64,000 bases of DNA from JADKFD01 sp050250665 (GTDB taxonomy: Bacteria > Pseudomonadota > Gammaproteobacteria > Xanthomonadales > SZUA-5), in assembly GCA_050250665.1 (NCBI GenBank), contig JBFWOF010000007.1, positions 62,001 to 126,000 on the forward strand. The letters run 5' to 3'. Position numbers and translations under genes: made by a program. Position 1 is the stretch's first letter; each line of letters begins with the position of its first letter. Positions 52,673 to 62,113 of this stretch are shown one piece after another. The notes beneath the pieces are model-generated. The model was not told where the DNA came from. It searched no databases and worked only from the letters and a program-made list of their open reading frames with translations.

Positions 52673-53953
52673 GTGCCCAAATTCTTCTTCCTCTTGTTCC
52701 TTGCCTGCCTGCCACTGGGCGCTGACGCGCGTCCGCTGTTGCTGAAGGCCGATGCCTATCTGGATGTGCAGACTGGCAAGCTGATCAAGCCCGCCGAGAT
52801 TCTGGTCGATGAGGGCAAAATCGTGGCCATCAATCGCGAGCAGTGGCCGGACGAGGTCGAGACGGTGGCGCTGCCGGGCAAGACTCTGCTGCCGGGCCTG
52901 ATGGACATGCATGTGCATCTGGACCTGGATTTCGACAAGGCGAATTTCGGCATCGTGGTCACCGAAAGCGGTGCCGAGGCCGCGCTGCGCAGTGCCAGGA
53001 ACGCCGAACGCACGCTGATGGCCGGGTTCACCACGGTGCGCAATGTCGGACAGGTCCATCCTTCGCTGGATTTGATCGACGTGGCTGTGGCGCATGCCGC
53101 CGAGCAGGGCTGGATCCGGGCGCCGCGGATCATTGCGGCCGGGCACATGATCTCCATCCTCGGTGGGCACGGCGATCTGGCGATGGCGGAAGGGCTGGCT
53201 GAAGGTCGGCTGGAACTCGGTCCGGAATATGGCGTGGTCAGCGGTGTGGACGATGCGATCAAGGCCACCCGCTTCCAGATCAAGCATGGTGCCCAGGTAA
53301 TCAAGATTCACGCCACCGCCGGCGTGATGTCGCTGGAGGCCTCGGTGGGCGCGCAACAGCTCAGCAATGAGGAGATGGTGGCGATCGTCAGCGAAGCCAA
53401 TCGTCACGAGATTCCGGTGGCCGCGCATGCCCACGGCACCGAAGGCATCAAGGCGGCAATCCGGGCCGGCGTGTCGTCCATCGAACATGGCTCCATGCTC
53501 GACAGCGAGGCGATCCAGATGATGGTCGATCGCGGTGTCTTCCTGGTCCCCACCAACGGACTGATGGATCTGATCAGGTTCGATCTGTTGGCGGCGCAGA
53601 AGCGGGCCAAGGCCGAGTACGTCAGTCCGAAGATGAACCAGTCGCTGTCGGCCGCGATCAAGGCCGGGGTCAAGGTGGCCCTCGGCACCGACGCCCCGCT
53701 GATTCCGCACGGTCAGAATGCCTACGAGATCGTCAAGATGACCGAGCGGGGCATGACGCCTCTGCAGGCCATCCAGTCCGCCACGATCGTCGCCGCCGAG
53801 TTGCTGCGCATCGACAATCTGGGCCAGCTCAAACCCGGCTGGCATGCCGACATCGTGGCGGTGGACACCAATCCGCTGGAGGACATCAAGGCAGTGCAGT
53901 CGGTGTCTTTCGTGATGAAGGCCGGGGAGATCGTCAAGGGTGGGCCGGGCTGA
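52673..53953 (+). CDS. Amidohydrolase (imidazolonepropionase/prolidase-like), exported
   Basis: From the GTG at 52673 (GGAG eight bases upstream) the 426-residue protein has a signal peptide and an amidohydrolase barrel: DMHVHLDLD (metal HxH), KIHATAG with the bridging-Lys position, AHAHG, IEHGSML (His) and LGTDAPLIPHG (Asp). It matches the group of secreted Xaa-Pro dipeptidase-like amidohydrolases common in Lysobacterales. The start at 52622 would add a basic leader and is less likely. Confidence 0.82.
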   Translation: MPKFFFLLFLACLPLGADARPLLLKADAYLDVQTGKLIKPAEILVDEGKIVAINREQWPDEVETVALPGKTLLPGLMDMHVHLDLDFDKANFGIVVTESGAEAALRSARNAERTLMAGFTTVRNVGQVHPSLDLIDVAVAHAAEQGWIRAPRIIAAGHMISILGGHGDLAMAEGLAEGRLELGPEYGVVSGVDDAIKATRFQIKHGAQVIKIHATAGVMSLEASVGAQQLSNEEMVAIVSEANRHEIPVAAHAHGTEGIKAAIRAGVSSIEHGSMLDSEAIQMMVDRGVFLVPTNGLMDLIRFDLLAAQKRAKAEYVSPKMNQSLSAAIKAGVKVALGTDAPLIPHGQNAYEIVKMTERGMTPLQAIQSATIVAAELLRIDNLGQLKPGWHADIVAVDTNPLEDIKAVQSVSFVMKAGEIVKGGPG

Positions 53954-55713
53954 TGGAAACCAGCCTGGGCGAGGCGGAACGCGCTCTCGGGCTTCTTCGG
54001 GTACCCATGCAAGCCTGAACCCTGTGGGAGCGGACTCTGTCCGCGATCCTGGAGGCAATGAACAGCAATCGCGGCTGAAGCCGCTCCCACAGTACGGGTG
54101 TACCCGAGGCACGGATCTTCTTCGTGTCCTTGCTGCTTTTCCTTCGCGTCCTTCGCGTCCTGCTCTCTGGTCGGTCCCCGGACGCGAGCCATATGGACCT
54201 TACAAGAGCGGCTGGAGTGCCAGCGCGACCGCGCCGTGTGGGAGCGGACTCTGTCCGCGATCCTAGGATTCCCCATTCGCCTGCAGCACCGCTCGCATCG
54301 CTTTGCGCTCAGCCTCATACACGGACTTGCTGCCGCGCAAAACCGGGTGGCGCCAGTCAGCGTGGATACCTCCGAGTGGCTGATTGCCGCGGCCTATCGA
54401 GCGGCTGCAGGGCGCGCCTCGGATCGTCTGCACGAGGGCCGAATGCTGGGCACAGATGTACTCGCGGCCCTTTGATCATGCCGAGCGCTTTGCCCGCCCC
54501 GCTCAAATCCTGCGTCTGCATGCCAACGCGCTGCTGGACGATCATCTGGACCGCCTCTTCCTGGATCTTCGGCAACGGACCACTACCAGCATCTGGCGCA
54601 TCTGCTGGAATCGGAAATCGTCCCCTGGCTGCAGGACGCCGAGAGTTCGACCACCCGCGGCGAAATACCTGCTTGCGGCCGCAACAGAAGCGCGTGCGCG
54701 CACCAGTTCGGTCCGTCCTGGCCGAAATCCACTCCGACGCCGAAATCCCCCGGCGTCATCGCGAGCAACGCGAAGCGATCCAGGCTGCATGCCAAGAGGC
54801 GCTGGATGGCTTCATCGCTACGCTACTCTCCAGGAATCCATGTCGTAAATCATTGAATTCCCGTATTCCGGCAGGAGCCGGCTTTTGTAGCCCGAAGTGC
54901 GCGCAGCGCTCTCAGGGCGGTGATGCAGAAGAGCCCCGGTGAGCCGCTGCGCGGCACACCAGGCTACACACAGCAGGCGAGTTCATGGCCCATGGGCCGT
55001 GTTCGGCCGATGCAGTTGGCTCGCATTGACGCCGAGCACGCCCCGGACCTCTGGCCTATCTCGAAGCCCGCAAAAGGGGGGAAGGGCGAAAGGGCCGCAG
55101 ATCTCGACGCAGCAGAGACGGCTGCCGGCGAGGTCCCCGACCACAACGAGAAATGGGGTGGCGCTGAGCGCAGCGAAGCCCAGCATCAGGGCGAACTGGA
55201 AATAACGGTGTTGGCGTGCGCTGCGCTTACCCCAACGATCATGGCCGCGAGCCACCTGCAACCATGAAAGTCGCTGGTGCCATGAGCGTTGCATAGGGTC
55301 TCTTGCCTAACCCCTCCCCGGCCCGCCCATCGGGGAGGGAGCGAAAACACTCGCCTGAACGACTTTCACGGCAACCCATGCGGGTTCGACATGCCCCTGT
55401 TCGTCGTTTGTCCCGAGCGTGATCACTTTCCGCCCCGTTTTGCGCCTATCCCATCAATCGACACCGAAAGGGCAACGGGGGAGGGACGATGAATCCCATA
55501 CGCCACATGCGGGCGGCAGAGTCGGCCCCAAGGCCCGAGCCTCAGGCAGGTCCACCCTTTCTGGTCCGCGGCGCTCATCTGGAATGTTCGTTTTCACACC
55601 TGATGCGCTACTGCAAACCGTTGCACCCGGTCTCACTCGTAGATCGCCATTCGCCGGCAGCAGGTCCACCCGCCATCCGGCAGACCTCCACTCTCAATTT
55701 GCGAGGCCCTGGT
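53954..55713. repeat. Long gene-poor region with dispersed repeats
   Basis: No intact gene is supported in about 1.7 kb. It holds an inverted pair of the GTGGGAGCGGACTCTGTCC family (54022-54092) and a single arm at 54237; a GTCATCGCGAGCAACGCGAAG copy at about 54754 (compare 7799); hairpins near 54890-54970 (TGTAGCCCGAAG and CCAGGCTACA); the third copy of the 55-base GTTCATGG unit at 54981; and a GCGCTGAGCGCAGCGAAGCC/GTGCGCTGCGCTTACCCC pair at about 55160-55240. Traces of decayed coding sequence lie at 54350-54660. Confidence 0.7.
54350..54660 (+). pseudogene. Possible decayed coding sequence
   Basis: Protein-like stretches appear in different frames: HAERFARPAQILRLHANALL then LDRLFLDLRQ, followed in another frame by DHYQHLAHLLESEIVPWLQ. 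This suggests an old gene with frameshifts. I cannot name a family. Confidence 0.3.
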
Positions 55714-56577
55714 ATGAAATGGATCCGATTGACCCTCCCCCTGCTGCTGTGCCACGCAGGCGTTCACGCCGCTGAGATGAACGACACCGGCATCGGCCCC
55801 AATCAATGGGGACGTGCGGACTTCGGCTTGGGCACCAATAACTACAACCCACTGAACTATTTCCAGGTCAACGCGCCCCGTCAGGACGCACAGTTCGGGC
55901 GCGATCCGGCGCATACCGTGGGGGCCCTGCTGAAGGTGGGCGGTGGAGACCTTGGTTTCGACTTCACCCGGATCTGCGGCAACGGCGACGAAGAAGGCAC
56001 CGGCAGCTGCCCGTCTGGCCTCACCGTGAACGACATTGGCAGTGGCGCGGCGCAATGGGCGTGCACGCGCGACAACGTCACCGGCCGCACCTGGGAACTC
56101 AAGACCGACGATGGCGGGCTACGGGACCAGGATTGGACCTACAGCTGGTACAGCACCGACGCCAGCAGCAACGGCGGCAGCGTCGGTGCGCAGGCGCCGG
56201 CCTCCAACCCCTCCGTGTGCGGTAGCCATATGGCCTTCTGCAATACCGAGGCATACGCCGCGGCGCTCAACGCACTCAATGCCGGCGCCGGCCTGTGCGG
56301 TTTCACGGATTGGCGCTTGCCGCAGCTCCTTGAAATGGCGTTCGTCACCCACTATGGCGAGATCCAGACCGTCTCAGCCGGCGAGTACGCTCGGCTGATC
56401 GATCTCAACTACTTTCCGCATATCAAGGCTTCTGCAGGTTTCATGACTTATTGGTCAGCTACGGCGTCGGCTGAAGACACGAACCGTGCCTGGCGGTTTC
56501 TATTCAACTATGAGAAGACCTTCCCTGGAACCAAGAGCTCAAATGTATTTGTCATGCTCGTCCGCAGCGACGATTGA
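55714..56577 (+). CDS. Secreted DUF1566-type protein
   Basis: From the ATG at 55714 the 287-residue protein has a signal peptide (LTLPLLLCHAGVHA) and a C-terminal DUF1566/Lcl-type domain: GRTWELKTDDGGL, CGFTDWRLPQLLEM, YFPHIKAS, YWSATASA, WRFLFNY. The domain resembles FGE-sulfatase/C-type-lectin-like modules and has unknown function. Several Cys (CGNG, SCPSG, AFCNTE) may form disulfides. It lies 24 bases before the next DUF1566 gene, likely one operon. The frame open from 55489 has no support. Confidence 0.7.
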   Translation: MKWIRLTLPLLLCHAGVHAAEMNDTGIGPNQWGRADFGLGTNNYNPLNYFQVNAPRQDAQFGRDPAHTVGALLKVGGGDLGFDFTRICGNGDEEGTGSCPSGLTVNDIGSGAAQWACTRDNVTGRTWELKTDDGGLRDQDWTYSWYSTDASSNGGSVGAQAPASNPSVCGSHMAFCNTEAYAAALNALNAGAGLCGFTDWRLPQLLEMAFVTHYGEIQTVSAGEYARLIDLNYFPHIKASAGFMTYWSATASAEDTNRAWRFLFNYEKTFPGTKSSNVFVMLVRSDD

Positions 56578-56601
56578 GTCCACATTCAGCCGGAGCGATC
56601 C

Positions 56602-57510
56602 ATGAAACCTGTACCTAACCTCGCCAGTGCCTGGCTGATCTGGGTGTTGTCGTCCTCTGCCGCCCAGGCGGCCCTCTGTGTGAACGAAAACACCGCCATC
56701 CCCGCCTCGACGCCGACCAGCGACTTCACGCTGCATCCGGACGGCACCGCGACCCACCACAAGACCGGCCTGATGTGGGATCGCTGCGTGTACGGCCAAT
56801 CCAATTTCGGTCCGTCGGGCGAAGAGTGCAGCCAAACGGCCGGCCCGTGGGCCTGGTTCGACTTCCTGGTCTTTACCCGGAACGTGATGAACCCTGCGGG
56901 CTACAAGGGCTATCACGACTGGCGCCTGCCGAACATCAAGGAACTGATGTCGATCGTCGAATACCGCTGCTGGAATCCTGCCTTCAATACCGAGGTGTTT
57001 CCCGGCATGGTGCAGGGCGATCTCACCCTCCTGCTGTCAAACACACCCATAATAAATGGCACCACGGGCGGCGGCGTCACCTATGGTGTGTACGTCCCCA
57101 ACGGCTTCAGGGAATTCGAGACCACTGGCGTTTACTTCATGCACCTCGTACGCGGCGGAACGCCCACCGCACAGTTCGATGAGCAGTTCCCGAGCTGGAT
57201 CCTGAGCGTCAAGAAAGCAGGTAGCGGCAGCGGCACGGTGACCGACACCGAGGGCAGCTGCCTGGCGCTCGAAGAGAATGCCGGCGAATGCCTCGTGGCA
57301 CCCGGCAGCAACGTAACCTTGCACGCGACACCTGGCCCGGGCGCGGCATTCGTGGGTTGGTCAGCCTCGGAGGGTTCGGTACCCGCGGGCTGCAACAACA
57401 CCACGGGCGATTGCGCCATCAGCGCCATGGCAGCCAGCGGTCGCGTCACCGCGAACTTCCAGTCGCTGGATCCCAACATCTTTGCCAACGGCTTTGAGGT
57501 GGGGCTCTGA
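56602..57510 (+). CDS. Secreted DUF1566-type protein ending near IFANGFE
   Basis: The 302-residue protein has a signal peptide, a DUF1566-like domain (about 40-210: TGLMWDRCVYG, DWRLPNIKELMSIV, FPGMVQGD), then a single InlB/bacterial-repeat-like domain (GSGSGTVTDTEGSC, GSNVTLHATPGPGAAFVGWS) and the motif IFANGFE three residues before the end (VGL). It pairs with the gene at 55714. A surface or matrix role is suggested by domains only. Confidence 0.7.
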   Translation: MKPVPNLASAWLIWVLSSSAAQAALCVNENTAIPASTPTSDFTLHPDGTATHHKTGLMWDRCVYGQSNFGPSGEECSQTAGPWAWFDFLVFTRNVMNPAGYKGYHDWRLPNIKELMSIVEYRCWNPAFNTEVFPGMVQGDLTLLLSNTPIINGTTGGGVTYGVYVPNGFREFETTGVYFMHLVRGGTPTAQFDEQFPSWILSVKKAGSGSGTVTDTEGSCLALEENAGECLVAPGSNVTLHATPGPGAAFVGWSASEGSVPAGCNNTTGDCAISAMAASGRVTANFQSLDPNIFANGFEVGL

Positions 57511-57782
57511 GCAGAGTTGGCGCTGAGCGCAGCGAAGTCCAACAACGAGGCAAACCGTTGTTGGGGTGCGCTGCGCTCAGCCCAAGTTATGCGGGCTCGC
57601 CGAGGATCAGGGCAACGGGAAGAATGAGGGTCGTCGGACACATACAACCCCGAGGGCGTCAACATCGAACCCGGCGAGCGCAACCAACCGAGCGAGCAAT
57701 AGCTTGGCGGTGACCCCAGCGAACCCCAACGGCGTGGCGTTGCGGCATGACCGATGTTGGGATGCGCTCCGCTTACCCAAAC
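57511..57782. repeat. Repeat-bearing intergenic region
   Basis: It holds a hairpin with GGCGCTGAGCGCAGCGAAG and GTGCGCTGCGCTCAGCCC arms (57519-57595) and a partial copy (GATGCGCTCCGCTTACCC) at about 57755. No gene is seen. Confidence 0.7.
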
Positions 57783-59624
57783 CTATGCGGACTGCGGGAT
57801 GAAGCCACGCCGGCCCTGATCATTGCCAGTGAATAGTTCGACTCTCACGCCATCGAGCGTCCCATCGCTCGGCAGTTGGTGGCTGTTTTCGATGATGATG
57901 ACCTGCGCCTCGGTGAAGGACGTCTTCACGTCTTCCCAAAAGTGCCTCTTTATTTCCTGCGGAAACGCAGACTCGTCCGCATCGGGCTCCTCGTAGACGA
58001 GCAGCGGAGAATCGATGAGGACGAAGTTCGGGAATGGGCGCTCGTCGTCGATGCAAAGACGCAGGAGGGCAAGGTTGAATGCCGCCCTAATAATGGCCCG
58101 CACGCCCTTGCCGTGGCTCTTTCTCGCGCGCCCGGAAATAACAACGTCCTGGTCGTTCTCGCTGAATGTGACTCGCTCGGGGTTGGGGAAGTGCCACGCG
58201 GTCAAAAGCGCCTCGACCTCCCTGCTGAACGGATCGGCCTGCGCTGTGCTCACCGCGGCGCCAGCGACTTCGGTCTTATGTTTCTTTCTTGGCTTGTTCG
58301 CTTCGTCAAGCAGCTCTTCCAGTTCCTGGATTCGCTCAAGGAATTCGATTGCCTTGCGGCAAGACTCGGCACGCGCACGCAGGTCGTCGACCTTCTTGGA
58401 AACCATGTCGACGTGCTGCTCTATCAACACCTTTAGTTCCGAAGCGATCCTATCCAGCTCGAGCTGGTGGGCGCCGCGGGTTCCTTGGATCTGCAGCACC
58501 TCGGCGGCCATTTCAGCTCGAGTGATCTGGAGGTCCCGTGACAATTGAAAAATTTTGGCCGCCTCGGCCCTGCACGCCTGGAAGACATCAGCCGGTGCAG
58601 GCTGCACTTCTCGATGGGCGTGGTAGTGGTGCTTGGCGAGTGCGCCGCACATCGGGCAGCGTTCCTCCTTGAGCTGGTCTAGCCGAACACCGGCTTCAGC
58701 AATCGCCTCCAGCCGTCGCAAGTCGGACTCGTACTGTTCCTGCAACAATTCGAACCTTGAATGAAGCTCCGACGCAACCGCGAGCTTTGATTCCACCACT
58801 TTCAGCGCTGTCCACGTCCTGCTGCGATTCAACTGCAAAGGCGCGACTCTGGCCAAAGCGGCGGTACGCTCTACCAGAGACGTTTGAATCGACGTCTCGA
58901 TCCGGGTAAGGCGGTCCTGTTCCTCGGCGAGGTTGCTCACCTCGCCATGCTCGGCAAGGCGCTCCCGAGCCGCCTTCAACAAGCCTTCGAGTAATTCGAC
59001 CTTGCCAGTTTGGCGCCCTTTGGCGACCTTCGGATCTTCCTTCGCGAGGATTGAGGAATCGTCGGTTCCGGTGAGGATGAGGCGAAACACACCGCTCTCG
59101 AATGTCTTGTGGATGACCTGCCCACTCAGTACGGGTGAGTCCTCCTTAATAACTGTCTCTTCGTCAATGATGACGAGCCGGGCAATGTCCCGGAAACTGA
59201 GCGGTCGCGTCTTGCCTTGCGCGTTGGTTCGCACTTTTTTTGTACCCAGCCCCGAGAGGTCGAGCAAGAACTGAGAGACCGTGTCCTTCTTGCCAGCTTG
59301 ATGCTTCGGCGCGAGGATGCGGTCGGGTTGACCTTGGGATTTGCAGAGGGCATCGCCGCCACGGACGCTCCTCTCAAGCAAGTAGACTCGCTGGTCGCTG
59401 TTGGCCTCGATCTCAAGGATGACTGAGCTGTAGCCATCCGCTTCAGTGATTTCCTTTGGCGCGTCACCGCTGCCGAGCGCATAGTCGAGGCACTGCGCGA
59501 TAAAGCTCTTTCCTGTGTCGGATGGGCCGGCGATGACGTTGAGCCCGCGTGTGAACGTGACTTCCGCAGGTGCCCTTTCCGGCCCGACCAGTGCGAGTCG
59601 CCTGAGCGCGAAGCCGAACTTCAT
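57783..59624 (-). CDS. Rad50/SMC-like ATPase of an ABC-three-component system
   Basis: From the ATG at 59624 the 613-residue protein has Walker A GPSDTGKS (33-40), long coiled-coil segments (about 195-300 and 345-440), a zinc-hook-like CPMC near residue 325, and C-terminal Walker B-like NFVLIDSP. This is a compact Rad50-like ATPase. Its ATG overlaps the stop of the middle-component gene (ATGA). With 59621 and 60127 it forms a three-gene operon fitting ABC-3C or Lamassu-type conflict systems, where the ATPase senses foreign DNA and licenses the nuclease. Base composition looks lower in GC than the neighbours. Confidence 0.8.
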   Translation of the reverse strand: MKFGFALRRLALVGPERAPAEVTFTRGLNVIAGPSDTGKSFIAQCLDYALGSGDAPKEITEADGYSSVILEIEANSDQRVYLLERSVRGGDALCKSQGQPDRILAPKHQAGKKDTVSQFLLDLSGLGTKKVRTNAQGKTRPLSFRDIARLVIIDEETVIKEDSPVLSGQVIHKTFESGVFRLILTGTDDSSILAKEDPKVAKGRQTGKVELLEGLLKAARERLAEHGEVSNLAEEQDRLTRIETSIQTSLVERTAALARVAPLQLNRSRTWTALKVVESKLAVASELHSRFELLQEQYESDLRRLEAIAEAGVRLDQLKEERCPMCGALAKHHYHAHREVQPAPADVFQACRAEAAKIFQLSRDLQITRAEMAAEVLQIQGTRGAHQLELDRIASELKVLIEQHVDMVSKKVDDLRARAESCRKAIEFLERIQELEELLDEANKPRKKHKTEVAGAAVSTAQADPFSREVEALLTAWHFPNPERVTFSENDQDVVISGRARKSHGKGVRAIIRAAFNLALLRLCIDDERPFPNFVLIDSPLLVYEEPDADESAFPQEIKRHFWEDVKTSFTEAQVIIIENSHQLPSDGTLDGVRVELFTGNDQGRRGFIPQSA

Positions 59625-60130
59625 GACGTCTCCTCGGTCCAGAGAACGGACTCCATCGCAAATTCGGCACCCCATGTGCCGATGTTGTTCCTGACCATTG
59701 CGTCGAGCTCGGCGTCATCGAGTAGGCCGAAGCTGTCGACCACCCAGTCAGCGCGCTCGCGGAGGCCCTTCAGGTACGCGGTGCACAGTGTGTCGAGGAA
59801 ATCGGCAGACTTGTCGGTCGCTGCGAAGAAGATGCCGCCGTCCTTGTACACGCGCTCGATGAGTCCACGACTCTCGTAGAGGGTGAGGCCATCTTGAAGC
59901 ACGCCACGGCGAACGAGGATCTCTCCTCCGCGATGAGGCGTTTGGGGATGCAGCCCTTCGGGGCCGCCTTCAATGTCGTCTGAGTGGACGAGAAAGTAGT
60001 CGAAAACGACGAGCCGCTGCAGCGCATACGCTTCGGGGAATGCGGTCGTCAGCACGCAGAGGGCTCGCAGACCAATCTCGACGGGCCCGTTGAATGGCGA
60101 GACGAAATGAATTGGCGATTCTGTCGTCAC
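59621..60130 (-). CDS. ABC-three-component system middle component
   Basis: From a GTG at 60130 the 169-residue protein starts TTESPIHFVSPFNGPVEIGLRALCVL, a pattern I associate with the middle component (MC2-like) of ABC-3C systems. The GTG overlaps the upstream stop (GTGA), so it is coupled to the nuclease gene; a longer start at 60172 is less likely. It is thought to bridge effector and ATPase. No catalytic motif is seen. Confidence 0.7.
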   Translation of the reverse strand: MTTESPIHFVSPFNGPVEIGLRALCVLTTAFPEAYALQRLVVFDYFLVHSDDIEGGPEGLHPQTPHRGGEILVRRGVLQDGLTLYESRGLIERVYKDGGIFFAATDKSADFLDTLCTAYLKGLRERADWVVDSFGLLDDAELDAMVRNNIGTWGAEFAMESVLWTEETS

Positions 60131-61215
60131 TTGACCCACCGGACCTTTCCGTCGTTTACGAGTTGGTGGCAAATGCCCCCCCGGTCACGCGTGTGAATCC
60201 GCGTGGTGAGCGGGTTGTTCGTGAGCTGCAGGGCGCGGGCCGTCTTCACAGCTGCGACAACCCGACCGTAGCCATCGGCATGCCCACCTCGCACGTCGTC
60301 TCTGATGCCCGAATGAACCTCGTCCTGCAGCTTCTCGAACTCGCCTGCAGGCAGCCGGTCGCGCGAGAAGGTTCGTAGACCCTCAGCGCTGTAAAATTCG
60401 ACGCGGGCGTCATGGAAGTGCTCAAGCAGGTCCCCGCGGGCTCCGAGCGCCGCGTCTAGCGCATCCATGTCCTGTGCGAGGTGGTCCGCGTAGGCACGTC
60501 GAAGCTCACCGACGAAGACCGCCTCGTTGTCAGCTGGGTCGCTCGGAGGCAGCATAGGCTCAGGGCGCATTGGTAGTCCGCCGCCAAAGCGTGCCACATA
60601 CCACGGCGTCTTTGCGTGCGCCTCAATGATGCGTAGGAGAGGCTTGGTCTGGAAGATGGAGAAATCGAGGCTCGCAATGTGCGCCTTCATTTTGGCGTCA
60701 CACTCGACTACCTCCGTCTTGGTGATTTCAGTCCGACACGCCTTATCCCAGTTCGCGAGAAGGCCGTCTCGTAGCGCATGCGGCTTCTTCAAAAGGTTCG
60801 AAAGCGCTGGGCCGACCCCCTGCGGTGCGACGAAGAAGTAGCTCCTCGGGTACGAGTACTCGCCTCTTAGCGTGTAGTACGCGAGCTTTCCCAACTCGAC
60901 CCAGACGGCGCTGGGCGCAAGCGCGTTCCTGTAGTGCTTGCACTGGTAATTGTCCCACGCGCCGTTGCCGCTTTTCACAGTCGCAATGACGTCGCGCCCC
61001 ATGTCGCCTGCGCCTCCGCACCGCTCGACCAGATCGTACTCGTCGCGGAGTGAGTCGACCCACTCTTGAATGAAGCGCTCCCACTGGTCGGGACTGAAGA
61101 GTCTGACCCTGTCCTCGGGATGCACCGGAAGCCCCGACGCCACGATGTCGGCGGCCAATCCGGGCGGCGGCGCCGACGGTTGGGGGATCGGAACAGGCGG
61201 GGGGACCTTATTCAC
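60127..61215 (-). CDS. PD-(D/E)XK (Mrr-like) nuclease effector of an ABC-three-component system
   Basis: The 362-residue protein (GTG start, GGGAG upstream) has a Mrr-type nuclease domain (about 40-165): WERFIQEWV with a conserved Glu, GDMGRDVIATVK with Asp75, and YQCKHY with Gln91-x-Lys93, the D...QxK active site. A C-terminal region (about 230-362) probably is the ABC-3C contact domain. It is the first gene of the operon, as effectors of such systems often are. It would degrade DNA upon activation. Confidence 0.75.
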   Translation of the reverse strand: MNKVPPPVPIPQPSAPPPGLAADIVASGLPVHPEDRVRLFSPDQWERFIQEWVDSLRDEYDLVERCGGAGDMGRDVIATVKSGNGAWDNYQCKHYRNALAPSAVWVELGKLAYYTLRGEYSYPRSYFFVAPQGVGPALSNLLKKPHALRDGLLANWDKACRTEITKTEVVECDAKMKAHIASLDFSIFQTKPLLRIIEAHAKTPWYVARFGGGLPMRPEPMLPPSDPADNEAVFVGELRRAYADHLAQDMDALDAALGARGDLLEHFHDARVEFYSAEGLRTFSRDRLPAGEFEKLQDEVHSGIRDDVRGGHADGYGRVVAAVKTARALQLTNNPLTTRIHTRDRGGICHQLVNDGKVRWVK

Positions 61216-62113
61216 TGCGAGACTCCCGAAAGTTCGAGCTTGCCAGTCACCGCGGCCGCAACGAGCGCTGTATAGCGCGTAGGATGCGTTGAGGTACGAA
61301 TCGCATCAGTCGAGGTTCGGCCCACGTCCCTGCTCGAACGATGCGGTTCGCTGTGCTCACTGCATCCTACGCGCTGTCGGCGTCGGGATGCGCGAGATTC
61401 GCATCCGCACTGTGTGTGGAGGTTCCACTTCCCATCGTTCACGCCGACCAGCGCGCGCAGGATGCGTTGTAGTGCGAAACGCATCAGTTGAGGTTCGGCG
61501 CACGGCAGTGCTCGAACGATGCGGTTCGCGTTGCTCAGCGTATCTGCGTGCTGTCGGCGCCGGGGTGGGCGAACTTCGCATCCACACTGCGTGCTTAGGC
61601 TCCACTTCCCATCCATCACCCGTATCAGCGGCGGGGCGGTGATCTTCGAGCGGATGTCTGTTTCCGAAAGTGCGGGCATGAGCTGGCTCCGGAATTCTGA
61701 TGGTGGCGCAGTCACGGACTAGGAGGTCGCTCGGGGAGGGATTGTCTCGGGATGCGTGCAAAGAATTGAACACGCGCCGGGCAACTCGCGTCAGCTTGCG
61801 ATGGCAGCGGGGTCAGGAGCATCAGCGCGCAGCGCTGACCTACAATGGCAAAGGCCGGCGCTGCTACTTCTGGTGGGTTTGACCTTGCCCCGTCTGGTGG
61901 CGGATTGCCCGGGCAAGCCGAAGGCGCACCCCGGGGTTCTTTCGCGCGGAGTGCGACACCGGTGCGCTTTGCTGATCTGGTCTACTCGGGCTGGCACCAT
62001 CGTCACCGTTGCGGCTGCGCTCGTTTGAGCGCTTGAGATGCCAACCGTATGATCGGTCCATCAATGCTGCCGTTCGCGCGCGTTGTCGCTCTTCCTTCGA
62101 AGGAAACTCTCCA
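61216..62113. repeat. Intergenic region with a ~178-base tandem repeat and hairpins
   Basis: Two degenerate copies begin AGGATGCGTT at 61281 and 61459 and run through TCGAACGATGCGGTTCGC and GGTTCCACTTCCCAT/GGCTCCACTTCCCAT. The first is bracketed by an inverted pair GCGTAGGATGC/GCATCCTACGC (61277-61372). No gene is supported; the region separates the defence operon from the next gene. Confidence 0.7.

Noticed and set aside
54098..54942. Open frames of 125-272 residues in the gene-poor region
   Set aside because: They cross REP hairpins, lack ribosome binding sites and have no domain; at most a decayed gene remains at 54350-54660.
61216..62113. Small open frames beside the defence operon
   Set aside because: They lie within the 178-base tandem repeat and hairpins and have no protein-like features.
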